This document shows positions 16,458 to 25,136 of a stretch of DNA of 64,000 nucleotides, piece by piece. The position numbers were made by a program, and so were the translations under genes. Position 1 is the stretch's first letter, and each line of letters begins with the position of its first letter. This DNA is from Bradyrhizobium sp. dw_78 (GTDB lineage: Bacteria > Pseudomonadota > Alphaproteobacteria > Rhizobiales > Xanthobacteraceae), in the NCBI RefSeq assembly GCF_018449525.1, contig NZ_JAAVUS010000012.1, positions 1 through 64,000 on the forward strand. The letters are read 5' to 3'. The notes below the pieces were generated by a model, which worked only from the letters and a program-made list of their open reading frames with translations, was not told where the DNA came from and searched no databases.

Positions 16458-16742
16458 ATGCGGACAGGCTCTGCTTTATTGATCTTGCTTACCTGCACCG
16501 GCTGCGCCCTGTCGCAGAAACCGGTTGCACGGAACAATGCGGCCGAGCCGGTAGAGGTCACGGCGTCAAATCCCGCTCCGGCGGCCGACGCCTTGCCCCC
16601 GAGATTCGAATGCAGCGACGGCACGATTTCGGCATCGCAATCCGATTGCCTGATCAACATGGCGCATGCGCGGTTGCCGCCGCAATCCGCCGACCAGACA
16701 CCGGTCGGTTCGACCCCGGCGGCCGGTCAGGCCCAGCGGTAA
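16458..16742 (+). CDS. Small putative lipoprotein
   Basis: Starting at ATG 16458, the 94-residue frame begins MRTGSALLILLTCTGCALSQ. It has a short basic start, a hydrophobic core and a Gly-Cys that could be a lipidation site, although the residue at -3 is Cys rather than Leu. The mature part is Pro/Ala-rich with two further cysteines (FECSDGTISASQSDCLI). It would be exported and anchored in a membrane. Function is unknown. Confidence 0.5.
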   Translation: MRTGSALLILLTCTGCALSQKPVARNNAAEPVEVTASNPAPAADALPPRFECSDGTISASQSDCLINMAHARLPPQSADQTPVGSTPAAGQAQR

Positions 16743-16827
16743 GACACGATGGTTCCCGCGCCCAGATCGTCTAAACAGGAGTCGGTTGCTTAAGCGCTTG
16801 AGGCTCTGTATTGATCCGCAGCTATGG

Positions 16828-16901
16828 GGCCACGTGGCGGAGTGGTTACGCAGCGGTCTGCAAAACCGTTTACACCAGTTCAATTCTGGTCGTGGCCTCC
16901 A
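16828..16901 (+). tRNA. tRNA-Cys (GCA)
   Basis: A full cloverleaf is visible: acceptor arms GGCCACG and CGTGGCC, a D arm, the anticodon loop CTGCAAA with GCA inside the stem CGGT/ACCG, the T loop TTCAATT, discriminator T and an encoded CCA. It lies at the border between accessory-looking and core-looking DNA. Confidence 0.95.
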
Positions 16902-17025
16902 TCCCCAGTTCTTTGATTTTATTGAAACATTTTGGCGGCCACGAGGCTCCGATCAGATCGCTCTGCTGTTTAGGGTGCGCCAAGAGTTCTCTATAACAGC
17001 CCATGTAACTCGCAGATCCGCTCGG

Positions 17026-18156
17026 ATGACCGCATTCCTCAAACCTGCCACCAATTGGCTCAAATCAAAAAAGGTCGAACTCGGCCTGGGTGTCCGGGTC
17101 ACAGTGGCCGCGATGGGCGCGCTCGTGATCGCGCTGGCGCTCAACCTTGCCCTGCCGCTGTGGGCGGTGCTGACATCCATCATCGTGACGCAAATGAGCG
17201 TCGGCCGGTCGCTGAAGGCAACCCGCGACTATCTGGTCGGGACCATTGGCGGCGCGATCTATGGCGGCGCGGTAGCCGTGCTGATCCCGCACCATGGCGA
17301 AGGTGCCCTGCTCGCCGTCCTGGTGATGGCGGTGGCGCCGCTGGCGTTCATCGCCGCCATCAACCCGAGCCTGAACGTGGCAACCGTCACCGCGATCATC
17401 GTGCTGCTGCTGCCGCTCATGAACCACGGCGATCCCCTGGACTCCGCGATCGACCGGGTGCTGGAAGTCACGGTCGGCGCCGTCACCGGCCTTGTGGTGT
17501 CGTTCCTGGTGTTCCCATCCCGCGCCCATAGCCAGATCCGCGTCAACGGCGCGCAGGTGCTCGAACTGATGGCCGCGGCGCTGAAGGAATTATTGTCCGG
17601 CCTGACCCGTGGCCTCGACAATGAAGCCCTTCACAATCTGCAGGACGGCATCGGCTCGGCGCTGGTCGGGCTGAACACCGTCGGCGCCGAGGCCGAACGC
17701 GAACGCGCGGCCAGGCTCTCCTCCGGCCCCGACACCGGGCCGCTTTTGCGCACCATCCTGCGGCTGCGCCACGACCTCGTGATGATCGGACGCGCCAGCG
17801 TGACGCCGCTGCCGATCGAGTTGCAGCAGCGTCTCGCCGCGCCGCTTGCCGATGTCAGCAACGCGATGTCCGACTATCTCACGGCGATGGCCGCGGCGCT
17901 GCGGACCGGCCGGGGCGCCCCCGCAATCTGGCCGGTCCAGTCGGCGCTGGAGGCTTACGCCGCGGCGGTCGCAGCGGTTCGCAGCGCCGGCCTGACGCGC
18001 GGCGTCCCGGGCGATGTTGCCGAACGCTTTTTCGCACTTGGTTTTTCGCTCGAACAGATGCGGCAGAACTTGAGGGATCTCGAGCGCTGCGTGTCGCAAT
18101 GGAGCGAGACATCGCCGGAGATCAAGCCCGCCGAATCGGACGGCAAGACCAATTAG
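17026..18156 (+). CDS. FUSC-family inner-membrane transporter
   Basis: The 376-residue product begins MTAFLKPATNWLKSKKVELG and has about six hydrophobic segments in the first 170 residues (LVIALALNLALPLWAVLTSI, VATVTAIIVLLLPLMN, VTVGAVTGLVVSFLVF). A helical cytoplasmic tail of about 200 residues follows. This is the layout of fusaric-acid-resistance/aromatic-acid exporter proteins. The frame continues upstream across the tRNA, so the ATG at 17026 is preferred. The substrate is unknown. Confidence 0.82.
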   Translation: MTAFLKPATNWLKSKKVELGLGVRVTVAAMGALVIALALNLALPLWAVLTSIIVTQMSVGRSLKATRDYLVGTIGGAIYGGAVAVLIPHHGEGALLAVLVMAVAPLAFIAAINPSLNVATVTAIIVLLLPLMNHGDPLDSAIDRVLEVTVGAVTGLVVSFLVFPSRAHSQIRVNGAQVLELMAAALKELLSGLTRGLDNEALHNLQDGIGSALVGLNTVGAEAERERAARLSSGPDTGPLLRTILRLRHDLVMIGRASVTPLPIELQQRLAAPLADVSNAMSDYLTAMAAALRTGRGAPAIWPVQSALEAYAAAVAAVRSAGLTRGVPGDVAERFFALGFSLEQMRQNLRDLERCVSQWSETSPEIKPAESDGKTN

Positions 18157-18242
18157 AGCCTTTTGAATCAGAAGCGGGTCTAACATTTTGTTTAGACGCT
18201 TTTTCTTCACGCGAACCGGAATCCACTTCGCTCGAAAACGCT
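18155..18242. repeat. Bradyrhizobium-type intergenic palindromic repeat
   Basis: The stretch holds AGAGCCTTTTGAATCAGAAG, then CTTCACGCGAACCGGAATCC and ACTTCGCTCGAAAACGCT. This matches my memory of a short intergenic repeat scattered through Bradyrhizobium and Rhodopseudomonas genomes. It lies between the convergent FUSC and DTW genes. Confidence 0.5.
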
Positions 18243-18283
18243 ATGGAGCAACGGCGAGCGGCGTCACGGCGGCGAATACCCGG

Positions 18284-19015
18284 TCAGGCCCGGCGGCGGC
18301 GATAGTCCCGCTTCGGCTTCGGTCGGGGGGCCAGCTCGGGCGATACGCTTTGCACCTCGCGATAGCGCGCCAGCATCCGCTCGAAACCGGCGTGCAACGT
18401 CTCGGCAATGTCCGGCCGCTTCTGCAGGGCGGCCAGCACCATCGCCGCCGCCTCGATGGTGGAAAGGCCATCGCGCCGCGGCTCGCGCCGCAACTGTCCG
18501 TAGCGCGACGGACGCGATGGCCCAAGGATGATGCGCCGGCATTTCAGCATCCACGCATTGCGCCACCACAGCGCCTTGGCCTGGCTCCAGGTGCCGTCGA
18601 GCAGCACGATGCCTTCGATATCGTTGAGAATGCCGCGCTGACCGTCCTCGATCCCGCCCTTGCGGTTGATGGCAACGACCTCGCTTGAGGTATCGAGGTC
18701 GGCGACCTTCGCCGAGCCGAGATAGAGCACCGCCCAGCGCGAGGGATCATGCACCGGCCGCCCCAGCGCCTTTGACAGGCTGGGCCAGGACAGTCCGATC
18801 CTCACGACAGCATCCTTGAAATGCAGAGCCGTCAGCCGCGCCGTGCCGAGCGCCCGGTCCTGTTCCTGCGGATGTTGCAGGATCAGCAGCGAAATCCTGC
18901 TGTCGATCGGCGTGATGCTGTCGCAGATGCATAGCGGCTGCGGCTTATGGCAGCGTGGACAGTCCGCGACCGCCTCCGCGACGGCGCCCGTCTCGTGCCT
19001 GGATTGTTCTGACAT
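18284..19015 (-). CDS. DTW-domain tRNA-uridine aminocarboxypropyltransferase
   Basis: The 243-residue protein has the N-terminal zinc site CPRCHKPQPLCICD, then LLILQHPQEQDRALGTARLT, the DTW-type motif LLDGTWSQAKALWW, and YGQLRREPRRDGLSTIEAAA. This family (E. coli TapT, human DTWD) transfers the 3-amino-3-carboxypropyl group of SAM to uridine in tRNA to make acp3U. The ATG at 19015 gives the normal family length. The longer frame to 19117 has no support. Confidence 0.85.
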   Translation of the reverse strand: MSEQSRHETGAVAEAVADCPRCHKPQPLCICDSITPIDSRISLLILQHPQEQDRALGTARLTALHFKDAVVRIGLSWPSLSKALGRPVHDPSRWAVLYLGSAKVADLDTSSEVVAINRKGGIEDGQRGILNDIEGIVLLDGTWSQAKALWWRNAWMLKCRRIILGPSRPSRYGQLRREPRRDGLSTIEAAAMVLAALQKRPDIAETLHAGFERMLARYREVQSVSPELAPRPKPKRDYRRRRA

Positions 19016-19190
19016 GGGCCGCCTATACGCTCCACAGCGGCATGCATCAACCTTCCAGGACGATTTCCGGCTGTTCCCGATCTTTGGGCCAAACGCCGGT
19101 CCCGGCACGCCCCTCAAAATGCTTCCACTTCCCCCTGTCGCGCTCTAGGGTCATGGCCGGATCCAACAGCAGACCAGCAAGATTCCGCCG

Positions 19191-20231
19191 ATGAAGATCA
19201 ATACCGACGTCGTCGAAGCGATCGGCCATACGCCGCTCATCAAGCTCAAGCGCGCTTCCGAAGCGACCGGCTGCACCATTCTGGGCAAGGCCGAGTTCAT
19301 GAACCCCGGCCAGTCGGTCAAGGACCGCGCCGGGAAATGGATGATCCTCGAGGCGGAGAAACGCAGCCAGCTCAAACCCGGCGGCCTGGTGGTGGAAGCA
19401 ACCGCGGGCAATACCGGCATCGGTCTCGCCGTCGTGGCCAGCGCGCGCGGCTACCGGACCTTGATCGTGATTCCGGAAACGCAAAGCCAGGAAAAGAAGG
19501 ACATGCTGCGGCTGTGCGGCGCCGAACTGGTCGAAGTGCCGGCGCTGCCCTACGCCGATCCGAACAATTACCAGCATATCGGAAGAAGGCTCGCCGACCA
19601 GCTGCGCAAGACCGAGCCGAATGGCGTGCTGTTCGCCGATCAATGGAACAACCTCGATAACCCGAAGGCCCATTACGATTCGACCGGCCCCGAGATCTGG
19701 GAACAGACCGGCGGCAAGCTGGACGGTTTCATCTGCTCGGTCGGCAGCGGCGGCACGCTGGCCGGCATCAGCCGTTACCTGAAGGAAAAGAACAAGGACA
19801 TTGTCGTCGCCTGCGCGGATCCGCGCGGCGCCGCGATGTACGAATTGTTCAGGAACGGCCAGGTCAAATCGACGCCGGGCGGATCGATCACCGAAGGCAT
19901 CGGCCTCGGCCGCGTGACGCCGATCATCGAAACCGCGAAAGTCGACGACGCCTTCCTCATTCCGGACGAGGAAGCCGTACCGGTGATTTACGAACTGCTC
20001 GAGCACGAAGGGCTCTGCCTCGGTGGCTCCACGGGCATCAATGTCGCGGGCGCGATCCGGCTCGCCAAGCAGCTTGGACCCGGCAAGACCGTCGTCACGA
20101 TCCTCTGCGACTCCGGAAACCGCTATCAGTCGAAACTGTTCAATCCGGCCTTCATGCGCTCGAAGAACCTTCCGGTGCCGGAATGGCTGGAAAAGCATAC
20201 CAAGATCGACGTGCCATTCGCGAAGATATGA
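19191..20231 (+). CDS. cysK: Cysteine synthase A (O-acetylserine sulfhydrylase)
   Basis: The 346-residue PLP enzyme makes cysteine from O-acetylserine and sulfide. Visible motifs are NPGQSVKDRAG with the PLP lysine, EATAGNTGIGLAVVA for substrate binding, the PLP phosphate loop VGSGGTLAGI, and LGGSTGINVAGAIR. It is somewhat longer than E. coli CysK through the C-terminal region (SKNLPVPEWLEKHT). It is convergent with the aap operon and near metC, so sulfur amino-acid metabolism clusters here. Confidence 0.93.
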   Translation: MKINTDVVEAIGHTPLIKLKRASEATGCTILGKAEFMNPGQSVKDRAGKWMILEAEKRSQLKPGGLVVEATAGNTGIGLAVVASARGYRTLIVIPETQSQEKKDMLRLCGAELVEVPALPYADPNNYQHIGRRLADQLRKTEPNGVLFADQWNNLDNPKAHYDSTGPEIWEQTGGKLDGFICSVGSGGTLAGISRYLKEKNKDIVVACADPRGAAMYELFRNGQVKSTPGGSITEGIGLGRVTPIIETAKVDDAFLIPDEEAVPVIYELLEHEGLCLGGSTGINVAGAIRLAKQLGPGKTVVTILCDSGNRYQSKLFNPAFMRSKNLPVPEWLEKHTKIDVPFAKI

Positions 20232-20250
20232 GAGCCGAATGGAAGGTAGT

Positions 20251-20288
20251 GAGTAACGAATGGCGAATGGAATCCCTATTCGCTACTC
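20251..20288. terminator. Imperfect palindrome between convergent genes
   Basis: GAGTAACGAAT (20251-20261) pairs with ATTCGCTACTC (20278-20288) at 10 of 11 positions around a 16-nt loop. It lies in the 70-bp gap between cysK and aapP stops and may act as a two-way terminator, although no T run follows. Confidence 0.35.
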
Positions 20289-20301
20289 GCCGCTCTCCCG
20301 C

Positions 20302-21042
20302 TCACCGCAAAATCTGGCTCAAAAACAGCTTGGTTCGCGCATGCTGCGGATCGGCGAAGAAATTGGCCGGCGTGTTCGACTCCATGATCTGCCCCGCATC
20401 CATGAAGACCACACGGTTGGCGACTTCCCGGGCAAATCCCATTTCGTGGGTGACGACCAGCATGGTCATGCCTTCCCGGGCGAGATCCACCATCGTATCG
20501 AGCACTTCCTTGACCATTTCGGGATCGAGCGCCGAGGTCGGCTCGTCGAACAGCATGACCTTCGGGTTCATCGTCAGCGCGCGCGCGATCGCGACGCGTT
20601 GCTGCTGACCGCCCGACATCTGGCCGGGGTATTTATTGGCCTGATGCGGAATTTTGACCCGCTCCAGATATTTCATCGCGGCCGCTTCGGCATCCTTCTT
20701 CGGGATGTTGCGCACCCAGATCGGCGCCAGCGTGCAGTTCTCCAGCACGGTCAGATGCGGAAACAGATTGAAGCTCTGGAACACCATGCCGACCTCGCGC
20801 CGGACCTCATCGACCCGCCGCAAATTCGGCCCCAGCTCGATGCCATCGACGACGATCCGGCCTTCCTGGAATTCCTCGAGCGCATTGATGCAGCGGATCA
20901 AGGTCGATTTACCGGAACCCGACGGGCCGCAAATGACGATGCGTTCGCCCCGCCCGACTTCGAGGTTGATGTCGCGCAGCACATGAAAGTCGCCGAACCA
21001 TTTGTTGAGGCCGGAAATACTGACGATGGCGTTCTCGGTCAT
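20302..21042 (-). CDS. aapP: General L-amino-acid ABC transporter, ATP-binding protein
   Basis: The 246-residue ATPase has Walker A GPSGSGKSTLIRCINALE, the signature MSGGQQQRVAIARAL, Walker B VMLFDEPTSALDPEM and the switch histidine in LVVTHEMGFAREVA. It energises uptake through AapQ and AapM. It is last in the minus-strand order aapJ-aapQ-aapM-aapP, 9 bp after aapM, and its N-terminal FGDFHVLRDINLEVGRGERI is typical of polar amino-acid systems. Confidence 0.93.
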   Translation of the reverse strand: MTENAIVSISGLNKWFGDFHVLRDINLEVGRGERIVICGPSGSGKSTLIRCINALEEFQEGRIVVDGIELGPNLRRVDEVRREVGMVFQSFNLFPHLTVLENCTLAPIWVRNIPKKDAEAAAMKYLERVKIPHQANKYPGQMSGGQQQRVAIARALTMNPKVMLFDEPTSALDPEMVKEVLDTMVDLAREGMTMLVVTHEMGFAREVANRVVFMDAGQIMESNTPANFFADPQHARTKLFLSQILR

Positions 21043-21051
21043 GTCGTTTTC

Positions 21052-22572
21052 TCAGTGGCGGTGGGCGTTCAGCCGATGCTCGACGAACAGGGAGTAGCGC
21101 GACATTCCGAAACAGAACGCGAAGTAGATCATGCCGGTGAAAGCGAACCCCGTGAACAGCGTCGTCGGCGTGGCCCATGCCGGATCGGCGAATGACGCCC
21201 GCAATTGCCCGAGCAGATCGAACAGCGCGACGATCGAAACCAGCGAAGTATCCTTGAACAGCGCGATGAAGCTGTTGACGAGGCCGGGAATGACATGGCG
21301 CAGCGCCTGCGGCATCACGATCAGCGCCGTCGTTTTCCACCAGGACAGTCCAAGCGCGCTCGCCGCCTCGCTTTGCCCGCGCGGGATCGCCTGAAGACCG
21401 CCGCGGATCACCTCGGCGTTATAGGCGCCCGCGAATAAAGCGATACCGATCAGCACGCGCACCAGCCCATCGATGGTGAAGTTTGACGGAACGAACAATG
21501 GCAACATGTAGGTCGCGAAAAACAGCACCGTAATCAGGGGAACGCCGCGCCAGAATTCGATGAAGGCCACGGAGAAGATCCGGATCAACGGAATCGTCGA
21601 GCGCCGCCCCAAGGCCAGCACGATGCCAACCGGCATCGACGCGACGATACCGGTGACCGACACCACCAGCGTCACCAGAAGGCCGCCCCACAGCCGGGTA
21701 TCGACGACAGGCAGCCCGCCATGATCGAGGCCCATGACAGCAATCACGAGACCGATGCCCGCAAAACTCGCAAGACTCATGATCAGCGCGCGCCATCCGG
21801 CGCGAACGCCGCCGCCCAGCCAGAACGCGAGGATCGAGACGATCGCGGCGGTGGCGGCGAAGTCAGACCACAGGGCATGGCGGGAGGCCTGAATGAAATC
21901 GCGAAGCCAGATCAATGGCGAGATCAAAACGGCAAGCGCGGTGGCGATGAATTCAATCAATTCGCCCAACAGAGCCAGCAACGGCCCGATCACAGCGGTC
22001 GCCTCGCCGACGCTGGCGAGCTGGCGGCCAGCCTCGCCGATGCTGTCGGCAAATCCCGAAAGGATGCTCGCGGTCCAGCCTATCCCGAAACCGCTCAATC
22101 CGCCGCCATGCAGCAGGAAAAACGCGACGACAGGAAATGCGATGAAGAACAGACCGGCGTTGAGACCCTTGGCCGGCAGCCGCGGGATCAGCAGCGGCAG
22201 CAGCAACAGCGCCGCGAGGATGAAGGTGAGGTTGACCCGCCAGCGCTCAGGCTCGGGATAAAAGCCATAGATGAATTGCGAAAATTTCGCCCGCACGTAA
22301 GGCCAGCACGCGCCGACGGCCTGTCCGGCATTCTCCGCCAGACATGCGTTGCGGTCGGTGCCGTGCCAGACCGCATCGGCCAGCAAAAATCGCAGCGACG
22401 GAACCACGATGAACCATAGCAACAATGCGCCGGCGACGGTCAACAGGATATTTGTCGGCGAGTTGAACAGGCGCGTGCGCAGAAAGCCGATGACACCGGT
22501 GGTCTTCACCGGCGCGGCGCGTTCGGGGATCAGTTCCTGCCGGACAAAGGCCCGATCGGCGGTGTCGCTCAT
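21052..22572 (-). CDS. aapM: General L-amino-acid ABC transporter, permease AapM
   Basis: The 506-residue integral membrane protein carries the HisM-type permease domain in its last 230 residues, with the coupling loop EVIRGGLQAIPRGQSEAASA. The long N-terminal half (about 270 residues with several hydrophobic segments) is typical of rhizobial AapM. The ATG at 22572 overlaps the aapQ stop by ATGA, so the two are translationally coupled. AapM pairs with AapQ in the inner membrane. Confidence 0.9.
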   Translation of the reverse strand: MSDTADRAFVRQELIPERAAPVKTTGVIGFLRTRLFNSPTNILLTVAGALLLWFIVVPSLRFLLADAVWHGTDRNACLAENAGQAVGACWPYVRAKFSQFIYGFYPEPERWRVNLTFILAALLLLPLLIPRLPAKGLNAGLFFIAFPVVAFFLLHGGGLSGFGIGWTASILSGFADSIGEAGRQLASVGEATAVIGPLLALLGELIEFIATALAVLISPLIWLRDFIQASRHALWSDFAATAAIVSILAFWLGGGVRAGWRALIMSLASFAGIGLVIAVMGLDHGGLPVVDTRLWGGLLVTLVVSVTGIVASMPVGIVLALGRRSTIPLIRIFSVAFIEFWRGVPLITVLFFATYMLPLFVPSNFTIDGLVRVLIGIALFAGAYNAEVIRGGLQAIPRGQSEAASALGLSWWKTTALIVMPQALRHVIPGLVNSFIALFKDTSLVSIVALFDLLGQLRASFADPAWATPTTLFTGFAFTGMIYFAFCFGMSRYSLFVEHRLNAHRH

Positions 22573-23774
22573 GCGCCCAGGCTCCGGCCGAGCCGCCATC
22601 CATAGAAGTTCATGATCGCGCTGGTCAGCAGCGAAATCAAAAGATAGACGCCCATGGTGATGGCGATGATCTCAATCGCCTGCCCGGTCTGGCTCAGCGT
22701 CGTTCCCGCGAAGACCGAGAACAAATCCGGATAGCCGATCGCGACCGCCAGCGAAGAGTTTTTCGTCAAGTTCAGATACTGGCTGGTGAGCGGCGGCAAA
22801 ATCACCCGCAGCGCCTGCGGCACCACGATCAGCCGCAGCACTGCCCCCCGGGTCAGCCCGAGCGATGCGCCGGCCTCCATCTGCCCCTTATGCACCGACT
22901 GGATGCCGGCGCGCACGATCTCGGCAATGAAGGCTGCGGTATAGATCGACAGCGCCAGCGTCAGCGCCACCAATTCCGGAATGACACGCGAGCCTCCGGC
23001 AAAATTGAATCCCCTCAATACCGGCAGTTCGAAGCTGAACGGGGCGCCGAACACCAGCGCCGCGAGCAGCGGCAGGCCGATCAACAAGGCGATCACATAG
23101 GGCCAGACGACCATCGGCTTTCCGCCCTCGAACAACCTTCGGCGCGCATGGATGCGCAACAGCAGCGCAGCGGCGATCGCAATCAGGATGGCAACCGCAA
23201 ACGCTTCAAAACCGGGGCCCGCGATCGGGCGCGGAATCACCAGGCCGCGGTTGTTGAGAAAAACCACATCGAACAGCGAGACGCTTTGCCGGGGCGACGG
23301 CAGCGCGGCAAGCACCGCCAGATACCAGAACAGGATCTGGAACAGCAGCGGCAGGTTGCGCACCAGTTCGACATAACCGCCGGAAATCCGCGACAGCAGC
23401 CAGTTCGGCGACAGCCGGCCCAGCGCGACGACAAAGCCGATCACCGTAGCGAAGAAAATACCGATGACCGAGACCAGCAGCGTGTTGAGCAGCCCGACCA
23501 GAAACACGCGGGTATAAGTGTCCGAGCCGGAATACGGAATCAGCGACTGGCTGACGTCAAACCCCGCCGTGTTCGACAGGAAGCCGAAGCCCGAGGTGAT
23601 GCGTTGCGACTGCAGATTGGCGCGGGCATTGGCCACGATCTCGTAGCCGATCCAGAGGGTGGCGGCGAGAAACAGAAGCTGAAGGACGAACCCGCTCCAG
23701 CCGGCCTGGCCGCCGAGCGCATGCCGCAGCCTGGCGATAAACTGCGATGGCGGGCGGCGGGGCTCAATGCTCAT
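22569..23774 (-). CDS. aapQ: General L-amino-acid ABC transporter, permease AapQ
   Basis: The 401-residue membrane protein has the family coupling loop EIVRAGIQSVHKGQMEAGAS and hydrophobic segments spread along its length (LLNTLLVSVIGIFFATVIGF; LPLLFQILFWYLAVLAALPS). It is the second gene of the aap operon, 28 bp after aapJ. Confidence 0.9.
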   Translation of the reverse strand: MSIEPRRPPSQFIARLRHALGGQAGWSGFVLQLLFLAATLWIGYEIVANARANLQSQRITSGFGFLSNTAGFDVSQSLIPYSGSDTYTRVFLVGLLNTLLVSVIGIFFATVIGFVVALGRLSPNWLLSRISGGYVELVRNLPLLFQILFWYLAVLAALPSPRQSVSLFDVVFLNNRGLVIPRPIAGPGFEAFAVAILIAIAAALLLRIHARRRLFEGGKPMVVWPYVIALLIGLPLLAALVFGAPFSFELPVLRGFNFAGGSRVIPELVALTLALSIYTAAFIAEIVRAGIQSVHKGQMEAGASLGLTRGAVLRLIVVPQALRVILPPLTSQYLNLTKNSSLAVAIGYPDLFSVFAGTTLSQTGQAIEIIAITMGVYLLISLLTSAIMNFYGWRLGRSLGA

Positions 23775-23802
23775 TACCGGAGGCTACAGCAGATCGCCCC
23801 GA

Positions 23803-24819
23803 TCAGCGAATGGGCGGCGCGTATTGAATGCCGCCCTTGTTCCAGAGCTGGTTGAGCCCGCGCGCAATACCGAGCCTGGACCCGCTGCCCACATTGCGTT
23901 CATAGACTTCGCCGTAATTGCCGACCGCCTTCACGATTCGCGACACCCAATCCTTGGTGAGACCAAGCTGTTCGCCGAGATTGCCGTCGGTGCCGAACAC
24001 CCTTTTCAGCTCCGGCTTGTCCGACTTCGCCATGTCGTCAACGTTTTTCTGGGTAATGCCGAGTTCTTCGGCGTCGACCATCGCAAACAAAACCCATTTC
24101 ACGAGATCGAACCATTGATCGTCACCATGGCGCACCATCGGACCCAGCGGTTCTTTCGAGATCACTTCCGGAAGCACCATGTGATCGGCGGGACTGGAAA
24201 GCTTCAGGCGCTCGGCATAGAGCTGCGACACGTCGGAAGTGAAGACGTCGCAGCGCCCGGATTCATAGGCTTTTATCGTTTCATCCGCGGTGCCGAACGC
24301 GATCACCTCGTACTTCATGTTATTGCTCTTGAAGTAGTCGGCCAGATTCTGCTCGGTGGTGGTGCCGGTCTGCACGCAGACCGACGCGCTGTTCAATTCC
24401 AGCGCGGAATTCACCTTCAGCGATTTTTTCACCATAAAGCCCTGGCCGTCATAATAGGTTACGCCGGTGAAGTTGGCGCCGAGCGAGGTGTCGCGGGACA
24501 GCGTCCAGGTCGTGTCGCGCGAGAGCACGTCGATCTCGCCGGATTGCAGCGCGGTGAAGCGGTCCTTTGCCGACAGCGGAACGAATTTGACCTTGCTTGG
24601 ATCGTTGAAAATGGCGGCGGCAACGGCGCGGCAGACTTCGACGTCCATTCCGGTCCAGTTGCCCTTGTCGTCGGGCAGCGAGAAGCCCGGCAGCCCCTGG
24701 CTCACCCCACAGGATAACATGCCGCGGTCCGTGACCGTCTTGAGGGTCTGCGCGTCGGCGACCCCGGTGGAAAGGCCGGCGGCAAGAGCAAGGGTGAAAA
24801 CCAGGGATACGCACTTCAT
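23803..24819 (-). CDS. aapJ: General L-amino-acid ABC transporter, periplasmic binding protein
   Basis: The 338-residue product starts MKCVSLVFTLALAAGLSTGV with a Sec signal and cleavage after ADAQ. It has the solute-binding signatures RGMLSCGVSQGLPGFSLPDD, SGEIDVLSRDTTWTLSRDTS and ESGRCDVFTSDVSQLYAERL. The ATG at 24819 is followed by the signal peptide, so the longer frame to 24993 is rejected. It delivers amino acids to AapQM and is first in the operon, divergent from metC. Confidence 0.92.
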   Translation of the reverse strand: MKCVSLVFTLALAAGLSTGVADAQTLKTVTDRGMLSCGVSQGLPGFSLPDDKGNWTGMDVEVCRAVAAAIFNDPSKVKFVPLSAKDRFTALQSGEIDVLSRDTTWTLSRDTSLGANFTGVTYYDGQGFMVKKSLKVNSALELNSASVCVQTGTTTEQNLADYFKSNNMKYEVIAFGTADETIKAYESGRCDVFTSDVSQLYAERLKLSSPADHMVLPEVISKEPLGPMVRHGDDQWFDLVKWVLFAMVDAEELGITQKNVDDMAKSDKPELKRVFGTDGNLGEQLGLTKDWVSRIVKAVGNYGEVYERNVGSGSRLGIARGLNQLWNKGGIQYAPPIR

Positions 24820-25029
24820 GGCAAGGCCTTTCAAAGGTCGTCCGGGACATGTTCGCTTATCATCGCGCGCACCAATGGGCCAACCTCGCAATCCGCCGCT
24901 GCCGATCTGACAGGCAGTTTGACGTATGGTCAGGTCAAACGATGGATCAAAAGTCGCGGCAGGCCCCTCAACATGCGGCGACGGAATAGTCACGGCATCA
25001 CAGAACGGCCAGCCCGCCGGGTCAAGGGG

Positions 25030-25058
25030 TTGACGGCTGTCTTCTGTGTCTTGTTATT
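25030..25058 (+). promoter_or_regulatory. Candidate promoter of metC
   Basis: TTGACG at 25030 is followed after 17 bp by GTTATT at 25053. A GC hairpin (CCCGCCG-CC-CGGCGGG, 25076-25091) lies between this and the start codon in the leader. I saw no match to a SAM riboswitch. Confidence 0.35.
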
Positions 25059-25136
25059 AACGGACCCAGCCCGAACCCGCCGCCCGGCGGGCCTCAAACC
25101 GGCGATGGCTGCGGCAAAACGTCTTTGGTGGCGCAG

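Noticed and set aside
16666..17025. Upstream extension of the FUSC protein
   Set aside because: It would run through the tRNA-Cys gene; the ATG at 17026 begins the recognisable protein.
24993..25136. SAM riboswitch upstream of metC
   Set aside because: The leader has a GC hairpin but I could not find the conserved elements of SAM-II or other SAM riboswitches.
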